Assembly: GCA_016795365.1 (NCBI GenBank)
Contig: JAEUHN010000031.1
Span: 62,001 to 126,000, forward strand
Direction of reading: 5' to 3'
DNA: 64,000 nucleotides
Origin: Verrucomicrobiaceae bacterium
GTDB lineage: Bacteria > Verrucomicrobiota > Verrucomicrobiia > Verrucomicrobiales > Verrucomicrobiaceae
Position numbers and translations under genes: made by a program. Below, piece after piece: positions 15,767 to 24,673 of this stretch (position 1 is the first letter of the stretch; each line of letters starts with the position of its first letter). A model generated the notes under the pieces. That model searched no databases. It had not been told where the DNA came from and saw nothing but the letters and a program-made list of their open reading frames with translations.

Positions 15767-17355
15767 ACAACGCCCTCTCTTGGTTCACTGTCCGTCCGAT
15801 TCGCTGGTGTTGGCGTTTCATCTGGAGCCGCCGCATGATCTGGACGGTCGTGTGTTTCGCGTCGCTCCTCATGCTCTACTACCAGTGGGAAAACTGGCGC
15901 GGCGCCAAAGAGCTGGCCGTGGAGCTTCAGCGACTCGTCGCGCGCATCGGCACGGACAATCCGGTCGAGCTGGCACAGGGTCCCGTGTCTGACGCTAGGA
16001 ACTACTTTTCCAATCCCCTGATCCAGAGCTGGGCGAAGCCACTTGCGTTGGAATACGTTCCCCCGTCGAAGGGCATGAACTCGGACTGGGAAATGAAACC
16101 GGGCATACCGGGCAGCCGTGCGGTGTTATACACCTTCCCTGCCCAGGCCATCAAACCCGCGTGCGTCGTGGACGGCGAGAAGCTTGTCCAGGAAGGCAAT
16201 GGCCTGTCGCGTCTGAACCTGGAAGAGTGGGTTAAGGATCGCGCAAATGCGGGTGAACCGATCCCAGCAGGCAAGTCACCTTTGCAAGAACTCACACAAA
16301 GCCTTGGCGATGCCAATGGTCTCCTGGCCAAGCTGGCTGTCGGACTTGACCGGCCCTATTCACGGATGATTCCTAGCGACCGTGAACTTGCCGAGTTGGA
16401 GACGCGCGACCCATCCGTGTTCCAAGTGAATCAGGTCCGTGACGCCCTGGACTTCATGCGCTACCTCGACCTGCATCTGCGCACGGCAGCGATGAACGGC
16501 GACGCAGACAAGGTCCGAATCGTCACCGCGATCATGCTGCGAATCGCCGAGGCCATGGCAGGACGCCGTTTGATGGGCTCTATCATGTCGATGGCCACTC
16601 ATGAAGTGACGTTCAGCGCGCTTCACGAAGCCTTGGGCTATGGTGTTTGGACCGATGCGTCGCTGGTTGAGCTGACTCGCAAGCTCAGTGCTATGGACGA
16701 TCTGAAACTACTCGAAAGAGGGCTGGCAGAGGAGACCCTATGCGTATCGCACCTCATGACCTATTTCAGAGAACGCAATGGCTCAGGTTTCGCACAGATG
16801 CTGGCGGATCGATTACATCATCACCCTTCACGACCGGATCTCCTTCTCGACCTGTGGGCACGCATTCCGCCTCGGGGCTGGCTGGACGCCAGCCATGCTT
16901 TCGTCATTCGCGAGATGGTCTTCTTCATGGGACCGAAGAGTGAAAATTCCTGGCTGGAGGGTGCCCGGCGTAGCATGCAATTGAAACGCGATTGCGCGAC
17001 ACAGTGGCGAACGCTGCGTCCACTGCTCGGGACCGCCGTCGTATCGAATTACGGGGATATCTGGGGCGATGCTGCGTGGACTTTATTCCATCGCCGATGC
17101 GTGATTGCTGGTTGTGCGCTGGAGCGCTATCGCCTTCGCACCGGCGGCTACCCGACCTCTCTGGACAAGGCCAAAGCTGAACTCTCCACGCTCAAGGTCA
17201 GCGATCCGGCAAGGCCCGATCAATCGCTTTGTTATCGTCGCGATGCGGATGGCTACAGTTTGTGGTCCGTTGGCCCGGATCAGAAGGACGATGGCGGCTC
17301 CGCTGAATTTGACTGGCTGTGGCGCATCAAGCATGTGGCTTCTCCCAAACCATGA
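15763..17355 (+). CDS. Membrane-anchored protein with pseudopilin-like C-terminus (paralog A)
   Basis: 530 residues. A short basic N-terminus (RPIRWCWRFIWSRRM) leads into one transmembrane helix (IWTVVCFASLLMLYYQW), so most of the protein should be periplasmic. The long middle is helical with no family I recognise. The last 75 residues, RCVIAGCALERYRLRTGGYP, then TSLDKAKAELS and LWSVGPDQKDDGG, resemble the C-terminal part of type II secretion major pseudopilins (YP near a helix, then an LxSxGxDG-type loop that binds calcium in GspG). It is clearly homologous along its length to the next gene, indicating tandem duplication. It is translationally coupled on both sides by ATGA overlaps. Confidence 0.82.
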   Translation: MNNALSWFTVRPIRWCWRFIWSRRMIWTVVCFASLLMLYYQWENWRGAKELAVELQRLVARIGTDNPVELAQGPVSDARNYFSNPLIQSWAKPLALEYVPPSKGMNSDWEMKPGIPGSRAVLYTFPAQAIKPACVVDGEKLVQEGNGLSRLNLEEWVKDRANAGEPIPAGKSPLQELTQSLGDANGLLAKLAVGLDRPYSRMIPSDRELAELETRDPSVFQVNQVRDALDFMRYLDLHLRTAAMNGDADKVRIVTAIMLRIAEAMAGRRLMGSIMSMATHEVTFSALHEALGYGVWTDASLVELTRKLSAMDDLKLLERGLAEETLCVSHLMTYFRERNGSGFAQMLADRLHHHPSRPDLLLDLWARIPPRGWLDASHAFVIREMVFFMGPKSENSWLEGARRSMQLKRDCATQWRTLRPLLGTAVVSNYGDIWGDAAWTLFHRRCVIAGCALERYRLRTGGYPTSLDKAKAELSTLKVSDPARPDQSLCYRRDADGYSLWSVGPDQKDDGGSAEFDWLWRIKHVASPKP

Positions 17356-18917
17356 GCACCCAACCATCGCATCCCTGGTTCACCGTTCGCTTCGCCCGCT
17401 GGTGTTGGAGGATGGTCTGGAGCCGTCGCATGATATGGACGCTCGTTAGCGTCGCCTCGCTCCTCGTGCTCTACTATCAGTGGGAAAACTGGCGAAGCGC
17501 GCGCGAGTTGGAGCAGACGCGCCAGCGCATCGTCGCGCGGCTCGGCACGGATAACGTGCTGGGCTTCGCGCCGCCGCAGATTCCCGATGAGCAGAACTAC
17601 TTCGCGAATCCTGTGATCGAGAGCTGGATTCGACCGTCACGTCCCGGAGCGAACGAACTGCAATACATCCCGCCGCCAAACGTGCTGCTGCCGAAAGACA
17701 CGATCCTACCCAAGCCGATCGAAGAATCCAAGAACGGCAACGCGCCCACGCTCGACCTCGCCGCGTGGGCGAAGCAACGCGCTGAAGCAGGCAAGCCACT
17801 GCCTGACGAACTCGCGCCGGAGGTCGTGCTCGCCCGCGAACTCGGCGACGGCAACGGCTTGCTGCCCAAGCTGGCCGAAGGCGTGAACAAACCCTTTTCC
17901 ATGATGAAGCCGGGACGACGCGAAGCAATCGACGCCGCCAATGGCAATCCGTGGGGCGTTGCGATTCCCAACTTCCGCAACATGAACGACTTCCAGAGTC
18001 AACTCGCGCTGCATCTCCGGAGCGCCGCGCTGGTGCATGATCAAGGTAAGGCACGCGACGCCGCGCTGATCATGCTGCGCTTTAGTGAGGCCAGCTCCGA
18101 GCATGGTCTGGTCGGCTGCCTGGTCTCGTTGGCCCTGCATGGCACCGCGATGGAGGCGATGCACGATTCGATGGGCCGCGAGGCCTGGAATGAAGCAGCG
18201 CTGCTGGAGCTTCAGCGTCGGCTGGTTGCTTTCGATGACCTTCAAAACGTGGAGCGTGCCATGTCATCGGAGGCTTTGGTCTTGTTCCAGACCGCAGCCT
18301 GGTTGCACGCACAGCCACGTCATCTGGCCGACATGTTTGTGTTGGGTGATCTCAGCGAGGATGGCACGGACTGGCTGTGGAAGAATCTGCCTCGTCTCTT
18401 CGGCAATTGGGGCCCGATCGGCTGGCACGACGCGAACATCGCTTACTGGACGGACCGAGAACTCGACGCCCTAGGTCCTGCCGGTCCCACCGCGTGGCTG
18501 AGCGCCGCTGATCGGTATGATCGCGTGTCCAAGGAAGCGCGCAGCAATTGGTTTCACGAAGACGACACACCACGCCTCTGGCGCAATCCCCGACGTTACT
18601 TTGGTGCCATAGCGCTGCCGAACTTGGGCAACGTCTTCACCGCCGCAGCCAGATGCCTTTTCCAGCGCCGCTGCCTGATCATCGGCGCCACGCTCGAACA
18701 CTATCGTCTGCGCACCGGCCATTACCCCACGTCGCTCGATCTCGTGCAGGCTGAACTCACTCCGCTCAGGCCGAAGGACCCTGCGCAACCCGACACGCTC
18801 CCCGGTTATCGCATTGAGCCCACGGGCTACCTGCTCTGGTCCGCAGGCGATGATGGCAAGGACGATGGCGGCACATTGCTCCAAGACTGGCTGTGGCGTG
18901 TGAAGCGTGTGCCGTGA
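17352..18917 (+). CDS. Membrane-anchored protein with pseudopilin-like C-terminus (paralog B)
   Basis: 521 residues from the ATG at 17352, which overlaps the previous stop by ATGA; an in-frame ATG at 17319 is less likely. The N-terminus (FTVRFARWCWRMVWSRRMIW, then a transmembrane helix ending LYYQWENWRSARELE) is nearly the same as in the preceding gene, and so is the end (EHYRLRTGHYPTSLD, LLWSAGDDGKDDGG). The middle sections have diverged much more. Both paralogs probably arose by duplication inside the sigma-factor operon. The pseudopilin-like end hints at a link with a type II secretion or type IV pilus-like machine, but no such machinery is encoded in the window. Confidence 0.82.
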   Translation: MSTQPSHPWFTVRFARWCWRMVWSRRMIWTLVSVASLLVLYYQWENWRSARELEQTRQRIVARLGTDNVLGFAPPQIPDEQNYFANPVIESWIRPSRPGANELQYIPPPNVLLPKDTILPKPIEESKNGNAPTLDLAAWAKQRAEAGKPLPDELAPEVVLARELGDGNGLLPKLAEGVNKPFSMMKPGRREAIDAANGNPWGVAIPNFRNMNDFQSQLALHLRSAALVHDQGKARDAALIMLRFSEASSEHGLVGCLVSLALHGTAMEAMHDSMGREAWNEAALLELQRRLVAFDDLQNVERAMSSEALVLFQTAAWLHAQPRHLADMFVLGDLSEDGTDWLWKNLPRLFGNWGPIGWHDANIAYWTDRELDALGPAGPTAWLSAADRYDRVSKEARSNWFHEDDTPRLWRNPRRYFGAIALPNLGNVFTAAARCLFQRRCLIIGATLEHYRLRTGHYPTSLDLVQAELTPLRPKDPAQPDTLPGYRIEPTGYLLWSAGDDGKDDGGTLLQDWLWRVKRVP

Positions 18918-18993
18918 TGCCGCATCGGTCTGAGTGTGATGCGCTCCGGGCATTTGCACAGCAGCCGATGCTCGCCACCTCTGCGCGTCTCTT

Positions 18994-19497
18994 ATGCAGC
19001 ACCGTCACTCGTCCCACCGTCGTCATCGCTGGAAACAAGCCATCCTCGCTGGGATGGGAGGAGTAGTGACCGTTGCTATCCTCGCTGGGCTTCAGCCTGT
19101 GGGCTGGCCGTTGTTGTTGGGATCATTTGGTTCTTCGCTCGTGCTGTTGCTAGGTTTTCCCGAGTCGGGATTCTCCAAGGCGGGCCGCGTTATCGGTGCG
19201 CATACAATGTGCGTCGCGGTCGGCCTGCTCGCCTTGCATGGCCTGGGCGATGCATGGTGGTCGGAAGCGCTTGCAGTGGGTGCCAGCATCGCCTTGATGC
19301 TCGGGTTCCGGCTTGTCCATCCACCTGCGGGATCCAATCCTTTGATCGTGTTCGCTGTGAAGGCAGAGTGGTCATTCCTGCTGTTTCCCACCCTGGCAGG
19401 CAGCGTCATGCTAGTGCTGATGGCGGCGTTCTGGCGGCGGGGGTGGTTGACGCAATCGGTGCATGGAGCAGCCCATCGTGTTAAGGCATCGCGCTGA
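18994..19497 (+). CDS. HPP-family integral membrane protein
   Basis: 167 residues with about four hydrophobic helices. It shows the family-defining VHPPAGSNPL motif and GSFGSSLVLLLGFPES in the second helix region. HPP proteins are short membrane proteins found in bacteria and plastids; some have been linked to nitrite transport, but the function here is unknown. The basic N-terminus (MQHRHSSHRRHRWKQ) suggests a cytoplasmic start. The gene lies 76 bases after the sigma operon in the same direction, with no obvious terminator between, and ends convergent to ffh. Confidence 0.83.
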   Translation: MQHRHSSHRRHRWKQAILAGMGGVVTVAILAGLQPVGWPLLLGSFGSSLVLLLGFPESGFSKAGRVIGAHTMCVAVGLLALHGLGDAWWSEALAVGASIALMLGFRLVHPPAGSNPLIVFAVKAEWSFLLFPTLAGSVMLVLMAAFWRRGWLTQSVHGAAHRVKASR

Positions 19498-19558
19498 GCC
19501 GCGGCACAGGGATCAGGAACCCGTTGGTGCCACATACATTGTTCGGCCGAGGTGACGT

Positions 19559-20992
19559 TCAGAACTTCCACTTCTTCTGCTTCTTCGGCTTGGCACCGAA
19601 GTTGGGCATCTGGGGCATTCCACCGCGAGGCATTCCGCCGCCCATGCCTGGCATACCCGGCATGCCGCCACCGCCCATCAGGCCGCTCATCATCTGGCCC
19701 ATGAGGCCTTGGTTCTTCAGCAAGCCGCGCATCATCTCGAATTGCTGCAGGAGCTGGTTGAGTTCCATCACGGGGCGACCTGCGCCCTTGGCAATGCGTT
19801 GCTTGCGCGAGCTGTTGAGCACGCCGGGGTTCTTGCGCTCGATGGGCGTCATGCTGAGCACGAGGGCTTCCATGTGCTTCATGCGTTTCTCGGCATCCAT
19901 GCCGCCCATGACGTCTTTCAGCTTGCCCATGCCGGGCAGCATTCCGAGCACGCCGCTGATGGGGCCGAGGCGCTTGAGCATCTTCATCTGCCCGAGGAAG
20001 TCGGTGAAGTCGAACTGCGCCTTCTCCATGCGCTCGGCCATGCGCATGGCTTCCTTTTCGTCGATCTCCTCGGCGGCTTTCTCGACGAGTGATACCACAT
20101 CGCCCATGCCGAGAATGCGCTGGGCCATGCGATCAGGATGGAAGACTTCGAGTTGATCGACCTTTTCGCCGACACCCATGAACTTCACCGGGCATCCTGT
20201 GACTTGTCGCATCGAGAGCACCGCGCCACCGCGCGCGTCGCCATCGAGTTTGGTCATGATGAGGCCGGTGATACCGATGGCCTTGTGGAAGGTGTCGGCC
20301 ACGCTCACGGCTTGCTGGCCGGTGGCGGCGTCGGCAACGAGCAGTGTCTCGCGAGGCTGGACGATGTCGCGCACTTGCTTGAGTTCCGCGAGGAGCGCTT
20401 CATCGACTTCCTGACGACCGGCGGTATCGAAGATGGCAACTACGCCGCTGCCTTGCTGGGCAACCCAATCGAGCGCCTTCTTGGCGGCCGGGACGGGATT
20501 GGTTTGGCCAGCCTCGGGCTCATAAACGGGAACGCCGAGCGAGTTGCCCAAGACGACAAGCTGCTTCACGGCCGCAGGTCGATACAAGTCGAGGGCCACG
20601 AGCACGGGCTTCTTGCCTTGCTTCTTGAGCCAGTTGGCGAGCTTGCCGCAGGTAGTCGTTTTGCCCGCGCCGTTCAGGCCGGTGACGAGAATGCGTCTGG
20701 GTTCGGCGATGTCGAGACCGACAGCGTCGGTGCCCAGGAGCTTCACGAGTTCGTCGTGGAAGATCTTCACCATCTGCTGGCCGGGCGAGACGGTGCGCAG
20801 CACTTCCTCACCGAGGGCGCGAGCCTTGACAGCTTCCACGAGGTCCTTGACCACGTTGAACTCCACGTCGGCTTCGAGCAGTGCCATGCGGATGTCGCGC
20901 ATGGCATCGGCCACGTTTGACTCGCTGATCTTGGACTGGCCGCGGAGTTTTTTGAAGGCATCTTCGAGGCGTTCTTGGAGGGCTTGGAACAT
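19559..20992 (-). CDS. ffh: Signal recognition particle protein (SRP54/Ffh)
   Basis: 477 residues. The N domain is followed by the GTPase G domain with the P-loop GLNGAGKTTTCGKLA, DTAGRQEVDEALLAEL and TKLDGDARGG. The M domain is methionine-rich and binds 4.5S RNA and signal peptides (GMLPGMGKLKD, LGPISGVLGML). The C-terminus is extended by a Gly/Met/Pro-rich stretch (GGGGMPGMPGMGGG) and a basic end (KPKKQKKWKF). Ffh delivers nascent membrane and exported proteins to FtsY and the Sec translocon. The deacetylase gene lies 47 bases downstream on the same strand. No 4.5S RNA gene was seen here. Confidence 0.97.
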   Translation of the reverse strand: MFQALQERLEDAFKKLRGQSKISESNVADAMRDIRMALLEADVEFNVVKDLVEAVKARALGEEVLRTVSPGQQMVKIFHDELVKLLGTDAVGLDIAEPRRILVTGLNGAGKTTTCGKLANWLKKQGKKPVLVALDLYRPAAVKQLVVLGNSLGVPVYEPEAGQTNPVPAAKKALDWVAQQGSGVVAIFDTAGRQEVDEALLAELKQVRDIVQPRETLLVADAATGQQAVSVADTFHKAIGITGLIMTKLDGDARGGAVLSMRQVTGCPVKFMGVGEKVDQLEVFHPDRMAQRILGMGDVVSLVEKAAEEIDEKEAMRMAERMEKAQFDFTDFLGQMKMLKRLGPISGVLGMLPGMGKLKDVMGGMDAEKRMKHMEALVLSMTPIERKNPGVLNSSRKQRIAKGAGRPVMELNQLLQQFEMMRGLLKNQGLMGQMMSGLMGGGGMPGMPGMGGGMPRGGMPQMPNFGAKPKKQKKWKF

Positions 20993-21039
20993 GAGGCAGG
21001 GATGGGCGAGGGGATGACGAAAAGCGGAAAGCCGCGGCG

Positions 21040-22392
21040 CTAGCTTTTGGGTGCGAGGATCTGTTCTGCAGGCACGGCGGGCGGCATGGACTCTGGCAGG
21101 TAGGAAGCGGCGAGGTTGATCTTGAACTTCCAGGTTACGAGTTCCTCCGGCTGGTCTTTGTTGCGCTTGAAGGTGATGCTGACAGTGCAGTCTTCACGGC
21201 GCAGTTTGGTGGGAGGTTGATACCTGAGGACGAAGGTGCTGGGGTCAAACTCCGCTGGCACAACGCCGAATCCGCTGACGCGAACCCGAATGCTCTCGGG
21301 CACGATGGAGCCGAGGCCTGCCAGATTGGCCTCAATCACGGGCCGCCGTTCTGTGATGGTGGAGCTGGGTTCGGGCTTGAGTTGGACGAGAGGATTGCCT
21401 TGCTCCGTCTTTGCCGCGAGGTCGATTGCTTTGGCGCTGATCATTTCACCGCGCGCCCGGAAGTTGGTCGCATTGCGGAAGGTGCTCTCCTCTTCGCCGT
21501 GAATGATGTAGCGGGCGAGTTTCGAGTTCGGCTGGTCGAAAGTGACCTTGGTGCCGTTGACCGTGATGCCTGCCTCATATCCGACCTGCAAGGTGAGGCC
21601 CTCGATGAGTTCATTGTGATTGCCATACGGGTAGGCGACCGTGGTCACCTGAATGCCGAGATTGGTCTCCAGGAAGTCTTTGCTCTCCTTGAGTTCACCG
21701 AGCAGCCAGAGCTGATACTCCTCATCACTCATTCGGCCTTTCTTGGTGAGAGCGTCGTGCGAGACGGTGTGGCTGCCCACTTCGCATCCGTGCTCCATCA
21801 TCTCTTTGATCTGAGGCCATGTCATCGAGCGTCCGCCGATGTTCACATACTTCTTGTAGAGGTAGATGGTGAAGGGGAAGCCGAACTCCTTGAGGATGGG
21901 GTAAGCGATCTTGTAAACGCCTTCCCAACCGTCGTCCATGGTGATGCAAATCGCTTCCTCGGGGATGTTCTTCTGCCCGCGTTTCCAGGCGAGCACATCG
22001 CTGAGCGGGATGACGGGAATCTTGGAGTCCTTGATCGCCTGCATCTGCTGGCGGAACTTGGGTCCGGCGATGATCATGGGCGAACCACCGCGGTCACGGA
22101 AATCATGATAGCCAAGGATCGAAACGGTGGCGGACTTGTTGATTTCGATCGTGGGCGCGGCTTCGGCAACGGGCTGGGCGGATTCGAACAACTTCGGGTC
22201 CTGCAGCATCTTGTTCATTGCTTCCTCTTCAGGCGTGAGCGCTGGCGGCGCTTCCTGGGGCTGGATCTGCTTGCTGCGCTTCACCACGGAGTCGATGCGC
22301 GCCTTGATTCGATCGCATCCGGTCAACACCACCAGCCCGAGACAGAGCAGGGCAGGAAGGGACCAATGATGGAAGGCAGTGCGAAGGCGCAT
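21040..22392 (-). CDS. Polysaccharide deacetylase (NodB-type) lipoprotein
   Basis: 450 residues. The signal ends in the lipobox VVLTGC, making Cys26 the lipidated residue. The NodB catalytic domain lies around residues 90-300: TMDDGWEGVYKIAYPIL carries the metal/base Asp pair and SHTVSHDALTKKG carries the HxxxH-like metal site, with VAYPYGNHNELIEG later. It probably removes acetyl groups from GlcNAc-containing polymer (peptidoglycan, poly-GlcNAc or chitin). About 150 C-terminal residues form a beta-rich extension without clear assignment (LAGLGSIVPESIRVRVSGFG). It sits after ffh on the same strand and diverges from the amidase gene, consistent with envelope remodelling. Confidence 0.88.
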   Translation of the reverse strand: MRLRTAFHHWSLPALLCLGLVVLTGCDRIKARIDSVVKRSKQIQPQEAPPALTPEEEAMNKMLQDPKLFESAQPVAEAAPTIEINKSATVSILGYHDFRDRGGSPMIIAGPKFRQQMQAIKDSKIPVIPLSDVLAWKRGQKNIPEEAICITMDDGWEGVYKIAYPILKEFGFPFTIYLYKKYVNIGGRSMTWPQIKEMMEHGCEVGSHTVSHDALTKKGRMSDEEYQLWLLGELKESKDFLETNLGIQVTTVAYPYGNHNELIEGLTLQVGYEAGITVNGTKVTFDQPNSKLARYIIHGEEESTFRNATNFRARGEMISAKAIDLAAKTEQGNPLVQLKPEPSSTITERRPVIEANLAGLGSIVPESIRVRVSGFGVVPAEFDPSTFVLRYQPPTKLRREDCTVSITFKRNKDQPEELVTWKFKINLAASYLPESMPPAVPAEQILAPKS

Positions 22393-22573
22393 CCGCGCAG
22401 AATGGCGGAACTAGGCGGAGCCGCAACGACAAAGACGCACCGTGCTCGGCCTTCTGCCACACGCCTTGCGGCCTCGTGTGAAGAAGGCCAAACCGCTTGA
22501 CCCGCTGAACACGGCGGGTCTATCTATGATTTCTCCCACCGGCTACGAAACTCTCCCCCGAAAACTGACTCCC

Positions 22574-23218
22574 ATGCCTCGCCTTCCGATTCCCTTCGGC
22601 GCCCAGACTTCGCTGTGGTCATCGCTCCTTCGGTGCAGTGTGCTTTCGGTGCTCTTTCTGGCGGGTGCGGGTTCCTTGAAGGCCTTTGATACCGTGGTGC
22701 TCGATCCTGGGCATGGTGGTCATGATCGCGGCGCGTCGATTGGATACGTGTTTGAGAAACACCTGGCGCTCGACACCGCCCGTCGTGTGGCTGAGCTTCT
22801 CCAGAAAGAAGGCATTCGTGTGGTGATGACGAGGTCTGATGACACCTTCGTGACGCTCCCAGGGCGGGCCGCCATCGGCAATCGCTACAGCAATGCGATC
22901 TTTGTGAGCGTTCACTACAACGACAGCAAGAGCGGGGGCTCGGGCGTGGAATCCTACTACCACTTCAGCGGCAGTTACTCCCTCGCGGCATACATTGAGG
23001 CCTACCTCGTGCAGCGCACCAAGCTGCCAAATCGCGGAGTGAAGCACGCCAACTTCCATGTCATTCGCAACACGACACGCAATCCAGCTGTTCTGATCGA
23101 ATGTGGTTTCGTGAGCAACAGCACCGAGCGTTCGCGCATGATGACGGGCGAATTCCGTGCCCGCATTGCCGAGGGAATCGCCCAGGGCATTGTCGCCTAC
23201 AAGAAAGCTGCCAAGTGA
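22574..23218 (+). CDS. N-acetylmuramoyl-L-alanine amidase (Amidase_3 family)
   Basis: 214 residues from ATG 22574, chosen because it yields a signal peptide ending near LAGAGSLKA; in-frame ATGs at 22442 and 22526 add non-signal sequence. The zinc amidase motifs are complete: LDPGHGGHDRGAS (His ligand), FVSVHYNDSKSGG (His ligand) and AVLIECGFVSNSTE (catalytic Glu). It would cleave the bond between MurNAc and the stem peptide during cell separation or turnover. There is no SPOR or AMIN domain, so this is the bare catalytic form. The thioredoxin gene begins 39 bases downstream. Confidence 0.9.
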   Translation: MPRLPIPFGAQTSLWSSLLRCSVLSVLFLAGAGSLKAFDTVVLDPGHGGHDRGASIGYVFEKHLALDTARRVAELLQKEGIRVVMTRSDDTFVTLPGRAAIGNRYSNAIFVSVHYNDSKSGGSGVESYYHFSGSYSLAAYIEAYLVQRTKLPNRGVKHANFHVIRNTTRNPAVLIECGFVSNSTERSRMMTGEFRARIAEGIAQGIVAYKKAAK

Positions 23219-23257
23219 GGGGTTGCACGCTTCGAGCCAGCCCCTTAGCTTTCTCGC

Positions 23258-23659
23258 ATGAAAGCAGGTGACTTGGTGATGTGGCTCTTCGTCGGGCTCT
23301 TCGGATTCATTGTGTGGACCGCCTTTGGTCCGGCTGGAACTCCAGCGGCCGCTTCGTCGGGTGCAAGCTCAGCCAGCTACAAATCTGCCATGGCTTCAGG
23401 CCTGCCTGTGATGCTCGAGTTTTCCGCCACTTGGTGCGGTCCGTGCCAGCAGGTGAAGCCCTTGGTGCATGAGCTGGCCGGTGAAGTAGCAGGCAAGGCC
23501 ATGGTGGTCCCGATCGATGTGGATGAGCACCCGGACCTCGCTCAGAAGTATGGCGTGCGCGGCATCCCGTGCTTCGTGGTCGTGAAGAATGGCAAGGAAA
23601 CCGCCCGTCAGGTGGGAGGCATTCCGAAGAGTGAGATGCGGCGCTTGCTCGGACTTTGA
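23258..23659 (+). CDS. Membrane-anchored thioredoxin
   Basis: 133 residues. An N-terminal hydrophobic segment (VMWLFVGLFGFIVWTAF, about 7-23) probably anchors it, followed by a short Ala/Ser linker. The thioredoxin domain carries the active site WCGPC at residues 59-63, IDVDEHPDLAQKYGVRGIP with the cis-proline, and VGGIPKSEMRRLL. The domain is compact and slightly short at the C-terminus. It would reduce or exchange disulfides on the outer face of the cytoplasmic membrane. It sits between the amidase and an exported unknown gene in the same direction. Confidence 0.88.
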   Translation: MKAGDLVMWLFVGLFGFIVWTAFGPAGTPAAASSGASSASYKSAMASGLPVMLEFSATWCGPCQQVKPLVHELAGEVAGKAMVVPIDVDEHPDLAQKYGVRGIPCFVVVKNGKETARQVGGIPKSEMRRLLGL

Positions 23660-23713
23660 ATCCGGCGCGAGTTTCGGTGCGCCCGACGCGTTACCAGGGG
23701 CCGTATTGTTCCC

Positions 23714-24673
23714 ATGCTTCGCGCGATTGTCTCCATCCTCTGCTTGTTCGCCTTTGCCTCGCGCCTTGAAGCGTGTGCCGTGCCGGTGTTTCGCTACGCC
23801 CTGGAGCGCTGGGAAAGTGATCCTTTCCAACTCGTCGTCTTCAATGCGGGTCCACTGCCAGCCGCGTTGGATCAACGTCTGCGGGACCTTGAGCCGGTGC
23901 TCAACGAGAATCCCGGAGCACGGGTCAACTTCAAGGTGACGCGTGTGGATACGAGTTCGCCTGTTCCTGCGCTTTGGAAGGAATTGTGGGAGGCGGAGAA
24001 GGATCATGCCGGACCGCGCATGGTCTTGTGCACGCCGGAGTGGACCAAGGGCGAGCCCGCTCTCTGGTCGGGTCCTCTCGATCATGCATCGCTCGAGACG
24101 CTGATTGATTCCCCCAAGCGACGCGAGATCGTGGAGCACTTGCTCAAGGGCACTGCGGTGATCTGGCTCGTGGTGGAGACCGATGATCAGACGAAGAACG
24201 CAGCGCTCGGCAGCCTGCTGGAGACCGAGTCAGAGCGCATGGTGAATGACATCATCATTCCCGCAGGCATCGGCAAAGACGGAGTGGATGTGCGTTCGTC
24301 TCTGCCGATCGAAGTGTCCTTCGCCACGGTGAATGTGAAGCAGGACGACCCCGCCGAAGCCATCCTGATGCGGCTGCTGACCAATGGTGACAAGCTCTCT
24401 GAGCCCACCTTGTATCCTGTATTTGGTCGTGCGCGAGCACTCGCAGCCATGCCTGCAACGACGGTGAACAAGGGCCTGCTCGATGAGACGGGTCGATTCA
24501 TTTGTGGTGCCTGTTCGTGTCAGGTGAAGGCGCAGAATCCCGGCTTCGATCTGCTCGTGAAGGCCAACTGGGAGAGCATCTTCGGTGATCAGGCTGCACC
24601 ACCGCCTGACCCCAAACTCAGCCCTGCCACCAAGCCCATTTACGTCCCGATTCCAGCTCGTAAAAAGTCATGA
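23714..24673 (+). CDS. Exported protein of unknown function, coupled to a ModA-like gene
   Basis: 319 residues with a signal peptide (MLRAIVSILCLFAFASRLEA) followed at once by CAVPVFRYALERWESDPFQL. The body is mixed alpha/beta; segments such as VVFNAGPLPAALDQRLRDLE and ARVNFKVTRVDT could form a thioredoxin-like fold, but this is only an impression. A late CGACSCQVK motif supplies three clustered cysteines near the C-terminus. I recognise no named family. The stop overlaps the next start as ATGA, so it is translationally coupled to the substrate-binding-like lipoprotein and they probably act together. Confidence 0.8.
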   Translation: MLRAIVSILCLFAFASRLEACAVPVFRYALERWESDPFQLVVFNAGPLPAALDQRLRDLEPVLNENPGARVNFKVTRVDTSSPVPALWKELWEAEKDHAGPRMVLCTPEWTKGEPALWSGPLDHASLETLIDSPKRREIVEHLLKGTAVIWLVVETDDQTKNAALGSLLETESERMVNDIIIPAGIGKDGVDVRSSLPIEVSFATVNVKQDDPAEAILMRLLTNGDKLSEPTLYPVFGRARALAAMPATTVNKGLLDETGRFICGACSCQVKAQNPGFDLLVKANWESIFGDQAAPPPDPKLSPATKPIYVPIPARKKS

